Source: Halichondria panicea (lineage: Eukaryota > Porifera > Demospongiae > Suberitida > Halichondriidae). Taken from it: a stretch of DNA of 64,000 bases. The notes beneath the pieces were generated by a model. The model was given only the letters and a program-made list of their open reading frames with translations, did not search any database and was not told the origin of the DNA. The stretch covers positions 8,015,122 to 8,079,121 of the forward strand of contig NC_087377.1 in NCBI RefSeq assembly GCF_963675165.1. Reading direction: 5' to 3'. This document shows, one piece after another, positions 26,090 to 46,615 of the stretch (position 1 is the stretch's first letter; each line of letters begins with the position of its first letter). Position numbers and translations under genes: made by a program.

Positions 26090-27174
26090 TTTAATGAGCT
26101 TGGAGTTGTCTTGCTTGAAGTTTTGAGTAGATTAATTGTTGAATTGCTGTCTTGGTTTGTATGATGTACTAAGCCCAGACACCTCTTTTATAGACTGAAA
26201 TACAGGATATATATATAGATAGAATGGGTTTTTTTCTAAAAGAAAGTTTAAGAATCCTATACATATACTTCCTATAAGGAAGTTCTGACTTCCTGAGTTG
26301 TATATGGCTATTACATATACAATGTTGCACGGTTCTGGAAATCCCTTTGAACCATGGCACACAACACAAGATAGAGCAACAGTTACTGCAACACCTATGA
26401 ACTTTGTATGCATGCACATATCTTCTCTCAGGAAGTAACACAAGAAGTTTATAGTAAAAGCTCAGAGACAGTCCACCTACAGTACACTAAGTGCCTTATA
26501 AAAAAAATGATACGTTGTTACGACAGAAGACATTATATAAACATAAGTTGTATAATGTTATACATGCAAGATTCAGATCATAATAATAATTATTATATAA
26601 TAGGCTGTACATTCAATCGAAATACATGTATAACTATTACTGATGTTATCTATGCGCTATACGGCATGCAGGTATAATTTTACTGATGGGTAGAGATGCA
26701 TGTATGATTTGTTACAAATCTTCATTAATTTTGGTATATCGGTACCTAGATCTGTTGAAGTCAGAATTGTGCCTCTTTTTCTCGTCCAGTCAGAAAATGT
26801 ACTCATCATTATTTCTGAGTAATGTCTATTTTCTGCACCGATAAGAGTGTTATACCGTACAGCGTGAAATCTTTGAGGCACTTACATTTCATGGAATGGC
26901 CTCTAAAAGCATTTCGTTGATGAACAATGTTCGTGGAATGACTGCTTAACGGAAGCCATCCCTTTAATCTTTGCACGTTATAGATCTAGCAGATTTCTAA
27001 TTAATTTTCGTGGACTTAATTTTCATGTAGGATTGCTAACCCACAAAAAATCAGCCCAATTTTGTGCTATATGGCATGCAGGTATAATTTTACTGATGGT
27101 AGAGATGCATCATTATGTAATGATCTACGATAGCTCAGGAATTGGGTTTTACCATAAGTACTATAGTATACAAT
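26090..27174. other. Flank of copy I, homologous to 14.83-15.9 kb
   Basis: Repeats the copy G flank, including the signal-peptide-like minus-strand frame starting near 26,417. No separate gene is recognised. Confidence 0.45.
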
Positions 27175-27487
27175 ACAGTGGCGTGCGAAGGTTTTTTGCA
27201 AGGGGGGGCTCATAGTAGTCTGGCCACGCCCTCCCCAACTTCGTATTCTTGCAAAGACTGAAAGAGGCTGGAATTCGAGACTAGACTCATATATAGAGCA
27301 ATCATTATCTCTGTGGTATAGATCTACACGTATCACTTTGCACATACACATTTTAAAACTTAGCCCATCATTGAAATAATCACGTAATTTGCAGCCAGCA
27401 TGCTGTAGCTAAGCTAGCTCAACAGTTCAAGCTAAACATTGCTTTCTGCAACAAGGGGGGGCTCCAGCCTCTGGAGCCACCCCACTG
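27175..27487. mobile_element. CAGTGG element, copy 3
   Basis: Third copy, 313 bp, in the flank between array genes I and J. It is near-identical to the copies at 15,912 and 24,873. Confidence 0.6.
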
Positions 27488-27746
27488 CAATAATTGTATT
27501 TCATTTTGCTGTATGATGATTCACACAGGAATACCATGCAGGGTACATGTTGCACCGTTTGTACAGAGCATGCAGTTTGATTTGAGTATCAATGTTTCTC
27601 AGTATAATAATTATAGCCAAAAAGAAATTAATTATGATCTATACATGATGGTGAAGCATAGGAAAGTTGTAATAAATAAAATTATTGTTGTAATAAGTGA
27701 TAGACTGCATGATTGTCGCCACTTCTATGTATAATGTGTTCAGAGT

Positions 27747-28376
27747 TTACAAGTCATTGATGTCAACTGTAACCAGATCAAACTCCAATTCTTGCCTCAG
27801 AAAGGGATTGTACTGTGCCTATAATCGATAAGAAATCAGAATGAAAAAACATGTCGTTGTATTGAACATAAATCAGGACGACTAAATAGGGATTTTGTCG
27901 AATGAAGTCAACTTACATTATCGACGTGGCTCTGACAGACGAGCTCAACATTGCTGCTCTGAGCTATGTTGACCCTCAGGTAGTATCTGTTTCCACTGCC
28001 GTCCTTCACAAACAGTTTCACACCCACACTAGAATTAGGGGTTACATAACCATGGATCCACTGGGGTTCGTGGTCAGGCCTTGGGAACAGCCTCCAGCTG
28101 GAACGTGAGATATCTTCTTGTTGCTGTCACTGAACACTTGCAGTCTGCGAAGAGGTCCATCGTCATAGAGGTGGAAGTTGTCTGCAGGAGAATGGCAATT
28201 GTAAAACCTTATTTAAATAGACATGTCAGTAATTAGTCTATAATGATAATTGTATTTTGCATTAAATGTATCTTACTTGAATGATTCTTCAAATAATGAA
28301 CTGCCACAGAGCTTCCGTTATGGGTAAGGTACTGACTGGTCAGTACATTTCTGATGAGATTTACAGTGGTGGCCAT
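27747..28376 (-). pseudogene. Array gene copy J: frameshifted exon 2
   Basis: Exons 28277-28376, 27917-28181 and 27747-27818. Exon 2 is 265 nt rather than 266: one base is absent where other copies read 'acatgaaccatgg'. The frame after the HV in the centre of the protein is therefore lost. Splice sites and the rest remain as in copy H. Because it is otherwise unchanged, the loss must be recent. An assembly error is possible. Confidence 0.7.
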
Positions 28377-29096
28377 TTTAATGAGCTTGGAGTTGTCTTG
28401 CTTGAAGTTTTGAGTAGATTAATTATTGAATTGCTGTCTTGGTTTGTATGATGTACTAAGCCCAGACACCTCTTTTATAGACTGAAATACAGGATATATA
28501 GGTAGAATGGGTTTTTTTCTAAAAGGAAGTTTAAGAATCCTATACATATACTTCCTATAAGGAAGTTCTAACTTCCTGAGTTGTATATAGCTATTACATG
28601 CAATGTTGCACGGTTCTGGAAATCCGTTTGAACCATGGCACACAACACAAGATAGAGCAACAGTTACTGCAACACCTATGAACTTTGTATGCATGCACAT
28701 ATCTTCTCTCAGGAAGTAACACAAGAAGTTTATAGAATATACTAGTAAAAGCTCAGAGACAGTCCACCTACAGTACACTAAGTGCCTTATAAAAAAATGA
28801 AATTATACCATTATTACGTTGTTACGACAGAAGACATTATATAAACATAAGTTGTATTATAATGTCATGCATGCATGATTCAGATCATAATAATTATTAT
28901 TACATAATAGGCTGTACATTCAATCGAAATACATGTATCAATAAAATAATTATTACTGATCCCATAGCTACGTGTACATTAGAATTTAGAAAAAGTAAAA
29001 ACGTACAAAGGTCTATCATAATGATAGATTACCGGAAATGATTAAAATTTTGAGAGGGTGGTTGGTCGTTTTACAAAAGTTATAATACTCTTTGAG

Positions 29097-38579
<9,483 letters not shown>

Positions 38580-41035
38580 TTTGACTGATCACTATATGCT
38601 AATGTCAGTATTGTCCCTTGGTTGCGCATTTCAGGATTCTTCAGTGTAGCTTCATTAAATATCTTCAGAAGAGAATACCTGCAGGGGGAGAATAATTATA
38701 GTTGCCAAATGAATTGTCTAAACTAACCATATTCCCATGTGATAGACTGAATTAGTGTACATTAGCTGTTAACAAGCAATTAGAGTGCCTACATGCACTA
38801 CACCCACGTGCATAGTTACAGAATACAGTCAGTACAAGAAAGTGTACTCCATTGTATAAATTTAATTATAGACTCAATTAATAGTCAGACTTATTTGCAT
38901 TAGAGCAGACACAGTGACTATGCAGTATGCACACTAACGTATCTGTTGCAGTCAATACACATACCAGTAAACTATAATTAATCAACAGCATTTTTTCACA
39001 AGGACTGAAGCAGTCTCTGCAATGATCAACTGTATACACCGTGCAGTAAAGGGTAATTATGTCATTAATAGACCTTGCAATTGATGAATCATACTTGCCA
39101 ATGCCTTCAGGCCTTTATAAAACATTAGGTATTAATACCTCTGGCTAAACAGAAACCATATCTAAGCAACCTCAGGCATATGCTGGTTCTTTAGAGGAGT
39201 CTATACTGGATATGTACTGACTACTTTAAAACAGCAGCTATAGCACAAGGCTCAAGAATAACTGGAAGACACACATTCCTCACAGTCAGACAGTTAAGTG
39301 CGTGGCAACAAGGTAACTGAATACTTCAGTCAGCCAATTAAACAGCACTAAAATTTGGTAAATATTGACTATAGACCCATGATGAATAATGCCTGTGGGT
39401 GTATGTGAGTAAAAATAAGCAGAATTTAAAAGAACTTCCTTAGGACACCAGAAGAGTACATGCAATTAAGGCACTTCAAATGCTGAGTAGGCACTGCCAT
39501 ACTACTGACTAACTCCATCAGCATTTCGTCAGCAAATGAATCACCCCCAGATAAACTGATTGACCAAAGATGACCACAATGTACCCAGAGAAACCCTATC
39601 CACTCCACCCTCAATACTACCTAACAACTTACACTTGTACCACACACTTCTCCCAGATCTTTGTGCAGCAGTCAGTGCACTTCTTAAAGACTATTTTTTA
39701 AGTACAATGGAACCGAACCAAATGTTCAGTTTTTGTCTTGGCTGCATTGCACTTGCATTGCGCTTACATTATATTATCTCGCTCACTGAAACCCATTGAG
39801 GACCATGCACTCATCTGAATTTTTAAACTCAATGACTCCTAACCAGGCCACCAGCTTGGGATCCTCTGACTACCAGAAAACTAAGCATTTTGTCAGCAAA
39901 TGGGGATACTACTGACTACCTCTATCAGCATTTTGTCAGCAAATGAATCACCCCCAGATAACCGTGATTGACCGAAATTGACCACATTGTACCACAATGT
40001 AAGCAGAGAAACCCTATCCACTTCACCCTCAATCCCTCAGCACAGTGCAATACCAACCATCGTGGTCAAGTGGCACTATCAATAACTGACCATACTTCTC
40101 TCAGATCTTTGTAGTCAGTACATCAAACATTCCGGTTCTCTCTTGGCATTGCACTTGTCAAACTAATCCCCCTCCCCCCTCCCTACTGGGGATAGGTTGA
40201 TTTGTACCATACTTCTCTCAGATCTTTGAGACTAGTCTTCAGTACAATGGAATCAAACATTCCGTTTCTCTCTTGGCATTGCACTTGTCAAACTAATCCC
40301 TACCACCCCTCCCTACTGGGGATAGGTTAATTATTTTCTACCTAGAGGATCGCTTAGAGTTAGATACAGGTCGAATTCCCACATAACCCCTGTGTACTTG
40401 GAATACCAGGGGATTAGACCTAGCCCAAATAACATGCCCAAAGGTAAGGGGATTAAACCATGTGATTGGTCTAATCCCTACTTATCCCGGTAGGGATGAG
40501 GGGCATTACTTTGACAAGCTAGTGTATATACATGCTTACGTATATATATTAATATCTTGCTTGCTAATGAAACCCATTGATAAGGACCATGCCCGGCACT
40601 CAATATAGATCAGTCTTTCTAAGAGTAAATAAATTATTAATGACTGCTATTACACGTACACCAGGTTGGACTCGGTATTCTACCAACCTAAACTCCAATT
40701 AAATTTAGTTACACTGAAACTCTAAAAAAATATTGTGTGTGTGTATGCATATGCGCATGTGTGTGTATACAGTAAATGTCATCATGATACACTGTACTGG
40801 TACATAGTGCTAGTATAGAGTACACTCTGATCATCAATCTTACCAAAACACTTCTCTTCTGGGCAATCTTTGTCCACTCAATAAAATAAACTGTACACAC
40901 TCAATCCATCAACTGTACAGTGCAGTGTACTCCCTTGGTGTCCACAGACTTCTTATAATCTGTTTTATATACACTACTCGATCCAATAGGCGGCGGCTAA
41001 TACTACATTAAGGTGTGGCCTAAATTTTAAATGTA
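38580..41035. repeat. Gene-free region upstream of NDST with tandem duplications
   Basis: No exon recognised. A block starting 'actactgactaactccatc' (39,501-39,620) recurs at 39,908-40,030. A block of about 117 bp starting 'catacttctctcagatcttt' stands twice in tandem (40,091-40,207 and 40,208-40,330), with a more diverged third copy near 39,645-39,750. The NDST promoter should lie in the first part, but I see no clear TATA box. Confidence 0.55.
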
Positions 41036-41187
41036 CCGGTGTCACAGGACACGGCCTCCCCCAGGACAGGAGCTCCGGGGGGGGGTTCCGTCCTTAGGAT
41101 AAATCCTCCCCCCGGAGTTTCTGTCCTAGGACAAAAGCTCCTACCCCAGGACCAGAGCTCCCCCATTCTGCGGTGCAGGTGAAAGTC

Positions 41188-42275
41188 TAGCCTCGATCCC
41201 AGGCCGAGTTTTCGCTTTTATAACGGTTAGGCGAACAACTGGGCCTGGTACTAGTTGTCTGCGCATGCGTCAAATTTTCATTGTATATTTGTGGTCGGCA
41301 AAAATATTTAATAAATCAATAATCCAAATTTGTACACAGAAAATGCACAGAGTGAGTACACAAAAGATGCACATAGGGAGCTGCTTCACAAAGGCCTGGG
41401 GAGTTGCCAGTTGTGCTGCAGCACAATTACAGTGACCCAGGGCAACTTCAGGATGATTGAATGCCTTCAAATTACGTTTCAAAAAGATTTAGCAGGCTGC
41501 TGGACTTCTCTGATTCTAGGCCCCAACTCGTAACTCATTGCTTGAGAAAACGTAGATTCTCTTGATGTCTCTGAGCTACCCAGCAACGCTCGAATGAGCA
41601 GGTCATACTCCAGTCCTGTGTCTGTGAGTATAGGACAATATTAAAAGAAACCAAAGACGGTTAAACCCTTACCTCAAACTGTCCAGTCTCGTCCGTTAGT
41701 ATAGCCAAGAGGAGCACTGTTGGGATAGCTGGATATTAGCCATTGCTCCTGTACAGAGAAGTAGACATTTTAAATACGTGTAGATCTATACATATTAAAT
41801 TTCTCGGTTATAGTGTCATTGTCGACGAGCTGATGATGGCAGCACCAAGTTCTCTAGCTCACACTCTTCACTTGATCCACCATATTAATGATGAAACTAT
41901 AGTCTACCTACATTCTTGCCAAACATGAACAAGACTTGATAGCATAGCCGGCCATAGGGCCCACACAAAAATATCTGACCTTAACAAGCTTGACAAAGCT
42001 TTATACCTCTTCCCTTGTTGTTCAGTCTTCAGAATAAGCTTCAGAGAAGAGAGAAGCTTCAGCTAAGAGCCATTCCAATCGATTCCAATAATGATAAAAC
42101 GGGAACTGACTTCTAGTACACGATAGTACACGAATATAAATGGCACGAAAGTGAACGAGAATATCCATTCGTCAGAATCTGACAAACGACTGACGCATGC
42201 GCAGACAACTAGTACCAGGCCCAGTTGTTTGCCTAACCGTTATAAAAGCGAAAACTCGGCCTGGGATCGAGGCTA
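41188..42275. mobile_element. Non-autonomous Mutator-like element nested in Ginger1
   Basis: Inverted repeats of about 85 bp (TAGCCTCGATCCCAGGCCGA... inward to GCGCATGCGTCA) end at 41,188 and 42,275. The 9-bp sequence GTGAAAGTC stands on both sides (41,179-41,187 and 42,276-42,284). Long inverted repeats with a 9-bp target duplication are the mark of Mutator-like elements. No transposase frame is visible inside. It inserted into the non-coding end of the Ginger1 element, so it is younger than that element. Confidence 0.85.
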
Positions 42276-42478
42276 GTGAAAGTCAGTCCACAGGTAATCT
42301 GAGAGGACTAGTCTAGGCTACGAAGTAAACAGCCATAGACAAAGCCTAACTAGATGCAATAGATTCTGTATCTATTATGTTATAGATCTCAATACTCAAT
42401 ATATACAACAATGCAAGAGAAAGAAGTACAATAAATATAACCAAAAGTGCACAAATCATAAAGTGATGCAACCAGAAC

Positions 42479-45355
42479 AAAACCAATTACCTACTGGTTC
42501 TTTGCGAATTTTGGCACAGCGATAGTGATACCACTCACTTCATTTGTCACACATGACCATATCCTCAAAAGAGTCCGGTCTCTTGCACATGCAGTATATT
42601 GTAATGGCAATGGTTTGTGGTGTTGGTCTTTTGGGCATCGCTTTCTTTGTGCGAGGGAACCGTGAGAGTTTGCCCTTCTCAAAGCACTTAATGAGATGTG
42701 CTCTCATTTTGGCCTCATCAAACACTAGAGAATCCACATTATCGTTCATAGCAGCGTGATATGCAGCAGCAATGCTAAATAGTCCGCAGTTGTTAGCACC
42801 CTCTTGCTGCTGGAGAGCCACCACAGAAATCAACAGCCCATTGCATTGAATTAATGGGCTATACACTTGTGCTATCTGGAGCTCAGTACTTGGGGAAAGC
42901 GTTCCATTGAAGCAGCTGTCGTACAAATACAGTTCACCCTTAAACAGAGAAGTGGCAATCCAGTGCTGTCGTTCTTCAACAAAGAAGATTTGCACAGCTG
43001 CATGTGTACAAGTAAAATTATCATAATTACATAAACGTTGTCTTACCTGGGCCTTGATTATTGGAAACTGGTGGAAATGCCTTTAATTGGGCCAAGAGAG
43101 TATTATAGCAGCCTTTAAACTTAAGGAATTGCATCGATAATAACTGGTGGGCTGCACGCATATGCTTGTCGGAGAGCATACCACCTATTGCTCTCAACAC
43201 TTGTTTGTCAAAGAGGTTTAGATCTAGGGTCTTCAGCCACATCGTTCCCTATAATCATATACACAGAAGTCTAAGAATTGTACAAGATATATACACAGCT
43301 TATACAGAATATTCTACCAAGAAAATAGACATGTTATGATAATTATATATTATTACCTGACTCTTTTGTTTCTTCCTAGGAGGTGACTTGCAAGGATCTT
43401 TTGTGTCAAGAGGACGCTTATCACGCTTATCTTGCTTTTGAGAGGGTAGGTCAGGCTTTTGAGAGGGTAGGTCAGGTTTTTGAGAGGGTACATCAGGCTT
43501 TTGAGAGGGTACATCAGGCTTTTGAGAGGGTAGGTCAGGCTTTTGAAAGGGTACATCAGGCTTTTGAGAGGGTATATCAGGCTTTTGAGAGGGTACATCA
43601 GGCTTTTGAGAGGGTATATCAGGCTTTTGAGAGGGTAGGTCAGGCTTTTGAGAGGGTAGGTCAGGATTTTGAGAGGGTACGTCAGGCATTCGTTTATTCT
43701 TAGGAGGTGATTTGACTGGAGAAGAGTGGTTGTCTTCAGAGCCAGGAAGAGTGTTTTCTTCATCGTTGGTTTCTGTAAAATGTTTTAATCATAATTATAT
43801 AGCAAGGAACACGACAGAAGGAGGTTATTGCTAGCCACACTTTACCTGGAGAGTAGTATTCCTTTAGCAGTACCCCATTGTAACACTTTTTCAATACTTT
43901 GCCGCTCCCAGACTGCAACTCGTATCTACCCTTGTCAAGGATCTTATGGACAATATATGGACTTTCCAGGTGCAGTCCATTTTCCCTCCCATTCGATGAG
44001 AATTGGCCATATTCTTTAGCATGACACTGCTGCCAACTGGATAACTCTACGACAAAAATGGAAAAAAATAAGCTAAAGTTTGCTATATAAAATAATACCT
44101 TCAAAGAGTTATGCTTGTTGTCATACTGCTGCTTCTGTTTTTGCTGTGCAGCAGCAATGTTCTCCTTGGCATTGAGGTGACAGCAGTCACGAATTTCCAT
44201 CAACCTTCGGAGAATTCCATCCATGTCTTCTCCGTCTTCTTCATTTTCAGTCTCCTCTCCACTCAATTGGTCAGCATCTCCTCTATCTTCTATAGCGTCG
44301 GCACCATCTCGTTGATCCATATCAAAAGTAACAGCTTTCCGCGGGTGGCGATTGAACATTAGGAAAAAGGGTGTGTACTTTGATGACGCCTACAATCAAA
44401 AAATAACATATGCATGCATGATATAATAATTAAAATTTTACCTGTTTTGATATGCGATAGGCATAAAGAGCAGCAGAGAGATGCTGATCCCAGTCATCAG
44501 TACTAGAATCGATTACCTTCTTGAGAGTGTTCACTAGAGTCTGGTTGAAGCGTTCATCAAGGCCATTTGTTTGTGGGTGGTAAGCACTTGATACGCAGTG
44601 CTGTATGTCAGTCAACTGAAAAAGTTGGGTGTTGATTTCGTTGACAAACTCTCTTCCTTGGTCTGATTGAATCACTTTTGGCCACCCATGCCTGCAAAAT
44701 GTGTCAAACAGAAATTTTGCTACACCTTCTGCTGATTTTGATGGGAGTGGGGCAGCCTCAGGCCACTTAGAGAAATAGTCTGAAAGGGTGATAATGTACT
44801 TGTTTCCAGAGCTTGTTTCAGGTAGAGGTCCTACCAAGTCAATACCAACTCTGTACCAGACCTTTGTCACAGGGATGGGGTGTAGTTCTGCTCTGGGCTT
44901 CTGCAGTTGGTGATTCGTTCGTTGGCATTTGTCGCAGTGCTTGCAGAGCTGTATGACGTCAGCATGTAGGCCTTTCCAGTAGAAACCCTGAGCAACCTAC
45001 ATGCATGAAACAGATATAATTATACTTTATAAGATATGATATACCTTTCCATAGGTATTGTCTCTCCCAAAATACATCCCATCCAGTCCATCGTGGCACA
45101 TGTTTAGTATCCTGCTTTTCTCCTCTTGCTTCACCACAACTCTTCTCATTCTATGCATGCCAGTGCTGTCCTTCTCAGGCAGGTATAAGCATTGTTGCTG
45201 CAGAGCATATCTTTGAGCTTTGTCTCTTATACTTCTCTTGTCATTAGTGGAAAGCCCGTCTCTGTATTTCTTCTGGCCAGCATTCCTGGCAGCAGTCTTG
45301 TACAGCAGTATGTCCTCATACTCTTGTTGAGTTAGCCATTCTGATTGCTAACAGT
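42479..45355 (-). pseudogene. Ginger1 transposase region (integrase, Ulp1 protease, PHD-like finger)
   Basis: Read from the N-terminus, there is an H2C2-type finger region (45,353-44,900, ending CKHCDKCQ) with a short intron at 44,999-45,042. Next is the integrase core (44,870-44,443) with GIDLVGPLPETSSGNKYIIT, VIQSDQGREFVNEI and AYHPQTNGLDERFNQTL. A GPY/F-like region near 43,960-43,860 follows (SPYIVHKILDKGRYEL). A PDxPSQK heptapeptide repeat is next, then a linker exon at about 43,240-43,047. An Ulp1/C48-like peptidase (42,995-42,700) shows the HW, YDS and GANNCGLFSIA motifs. It ends in a PHD-like cysteine cluster (CMCKRPDSFEDMVMCD and WFCSGC). The region holds several short introns. It looks broken in at least two places and is treated as a fossil. 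Confidence 0.85.
43434..43688 (-). repeat. 21-bp tandem repeat encoding PD(V/L/I)PSQK
   Basis: Twelve or so copies of a 21-bp unit ('cttttgagagggtacatcag' plus g) lie inside the Ginger1 transposase region. Each encodes seven residues rich in Pro, Ser and Lys, likely a flexible linker between integrase and protease. Confidence 0.9.
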
Positions 45356-45803
45356 CTATACATTTCGCATGCACGCGCACGCTTATTATACTAAAGCCTT
45401 GACAGGTTTTGACAGGGTACATGTACCCGGATGATATATCCTGGGGGCGGGGATTCTGTCCTAGGAGTAGGACAAAACCACCGGGGGGGGAGGCATTGTC
45501 CTAAGACCGCAGCTCCGGGGGAGAAACTGTCGCCCGGAGGTTCTATCCTATGACACCGGGTAATTTTCGGGGGACAAAATATTCGTGGTTCAGCAATATT
45601 GAGAGATTTTGTGGGTAATATTTTTGTGGTTGCTGTTTGCACTTGCAGGTAAAGGTCGCTTCATTCATGGGTAAAATATTCGCGGTCAGACCTCCAACCC
45701 CAGTGCGGTACTCCTGGCTGGGTGTCAACCACAAACATGCATGCAACATGCAGGAAGTCTATAATAGGGGGATTAACTGCCAACTGGTACTACATAACAA
45801 GCC

Positions 45804-45812
45804 TATAAATAG
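45804..45812 (+). promoter_or_regulatory. TATA box of a decayed secreted-protein gene
   Basis: TATAAATAG lies about 120 bp upstream of the start codon region at 45,929. The same distance and similar context (AAATAGAG...CATCA...CACTCC) occur upstream of the intact paralogue at 49,580. Confidence 0.55.
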
Positions 45813-45928
45813 AGTGTTTGCATGTACTTGGAAGCATCACTGATCACTCCATAGATATTGGACTTATCAGTCCAACCATTACCAACACATCAGCAACAAC
45901 AAGTCTTTCAGTTCATCTGCTAAAAGCC

Positions 45929-46615
45929 ATGGCAGTCTCCACCATTGTCAAGATCGTCCTTTATCTAACGATTGGCCAATGCATCCTGTCTACCTCAACC
46001 TTTGCAATTCCTCTTCTTGAAGGCGATAGAAGAAATGAAGCCTTTGTTGTGGGTGGTTCCATCGTGGTGTTTACAACGAGCGTTTCTACTCAAGCCAGAG
46101 AAGATGTCCGGAATGGAATTTTGAGTGCCCAGCTGTTGCTAACAAGAAAATCGATCGTGAGAACAATGCTGACGAGTGGTATATAACATACAACACTTTT
46201 CTGAGTAAAGTCGGCTTTGGTGTCCATTCCTTTGAGAACAAGAAAATGGTCAATGCTGACACGTTCACAATGGAAGAAATAGCCCTCAGCACTTTTAAGG
46301 ATATAACTACCCCGACTGGGAATTCCCTGGCAAAGACTGCAATCGAAGCTCTGGGAAAGCTACCTGCGAGTGACCGATCAGTGCAGATCTCACTTCTAAT
46401 GGGACCTTTGTGATCAACACAATGGGGTGGTAGCTATTGGTTTTGGGATGCTGAGTTTTCATGCACGCCCTCAATGGAACAAAGCTGATATTACAATGTT
46501 CACTGCTAAGCAAAGTATTGTCCTTAATGAAGACGTTTATGCTAGCGTGAGGGACGTTCTCAACAAGAAGCTGGGAGACAGAGTACTCACCTTGACTTCT
46601 GAAATTAAAATCTGA
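45929..46615 (+). pseudogene. Decayed copy of the single-exon secreted-protein family
   Basis: Strongly similar to the intact gene at 49,580-50,335 from the start (MAVSTIVKIVLYLTIGQC) to the end (LTSEIKI and stop). No single frame spans it, and it appears to carry a few breaks. The TATA box and start are still in place, so it was lost rather recently. Confidence 0.8.

Larger units (their letters stand above)
41040..45555 (-). mobile_element. Ginger1 DNA transposon with CCGG target duplication
   Basis: The ends are inverted repeats beginning TGTCACAGGACA (left) and TGTCATAGGATA (right, read inward), and the similarity goes in for more than 100 bp through C/G-rich blocks. Both sides carry CCGG (41,036-41,039 and 45,556-45,559). 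Known Ginger1 elements have CCGG or CCGT target duplications, a Gypsy-like integrase with a GPY/F motif, and a C-terminal OTU or Ulp1 protease; all of this fits. The element is 4,516 bp, of which 1,088 bp is a later nested insertion. It looks broken, with at least two breaks in the coding part. It is a cut-and-paste transposon: no reverse transcriptase, capsid or envelope is seen. Confidence 0.92.

Noticed and set aside
42540-42995. Host SENP/ULP protease gene
   Set aside because: It shares strand, intron style and boundaries with the integrase and lies between the Ginger1 ends, so it belongs to the transposon.
43353-43763. Alternative frames across the 21-bp repeat (YPLKSL and QAFERV types)
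   Set aside because: A 21-bp repeat keeps all frames open. Only the PDxPSQK frame agrees with the strand and order of the Ginger1 domains.
41040-45555. LTR retrotransposon of the Gypsy type
   Set aside because: The integrase is Gypsy-like, but the ends are inverted rather than direct repeats, CCGG is duplicated, and there is no reverse transcriptase, RNase H or capsid region.
41040-45555. Polinton/Maverick
   Set aside because: A retroviral-like integrase and a cysteine protease are present, but there is no DNA polymerase B, packaging ATPase or capsid region, and the element is too short.
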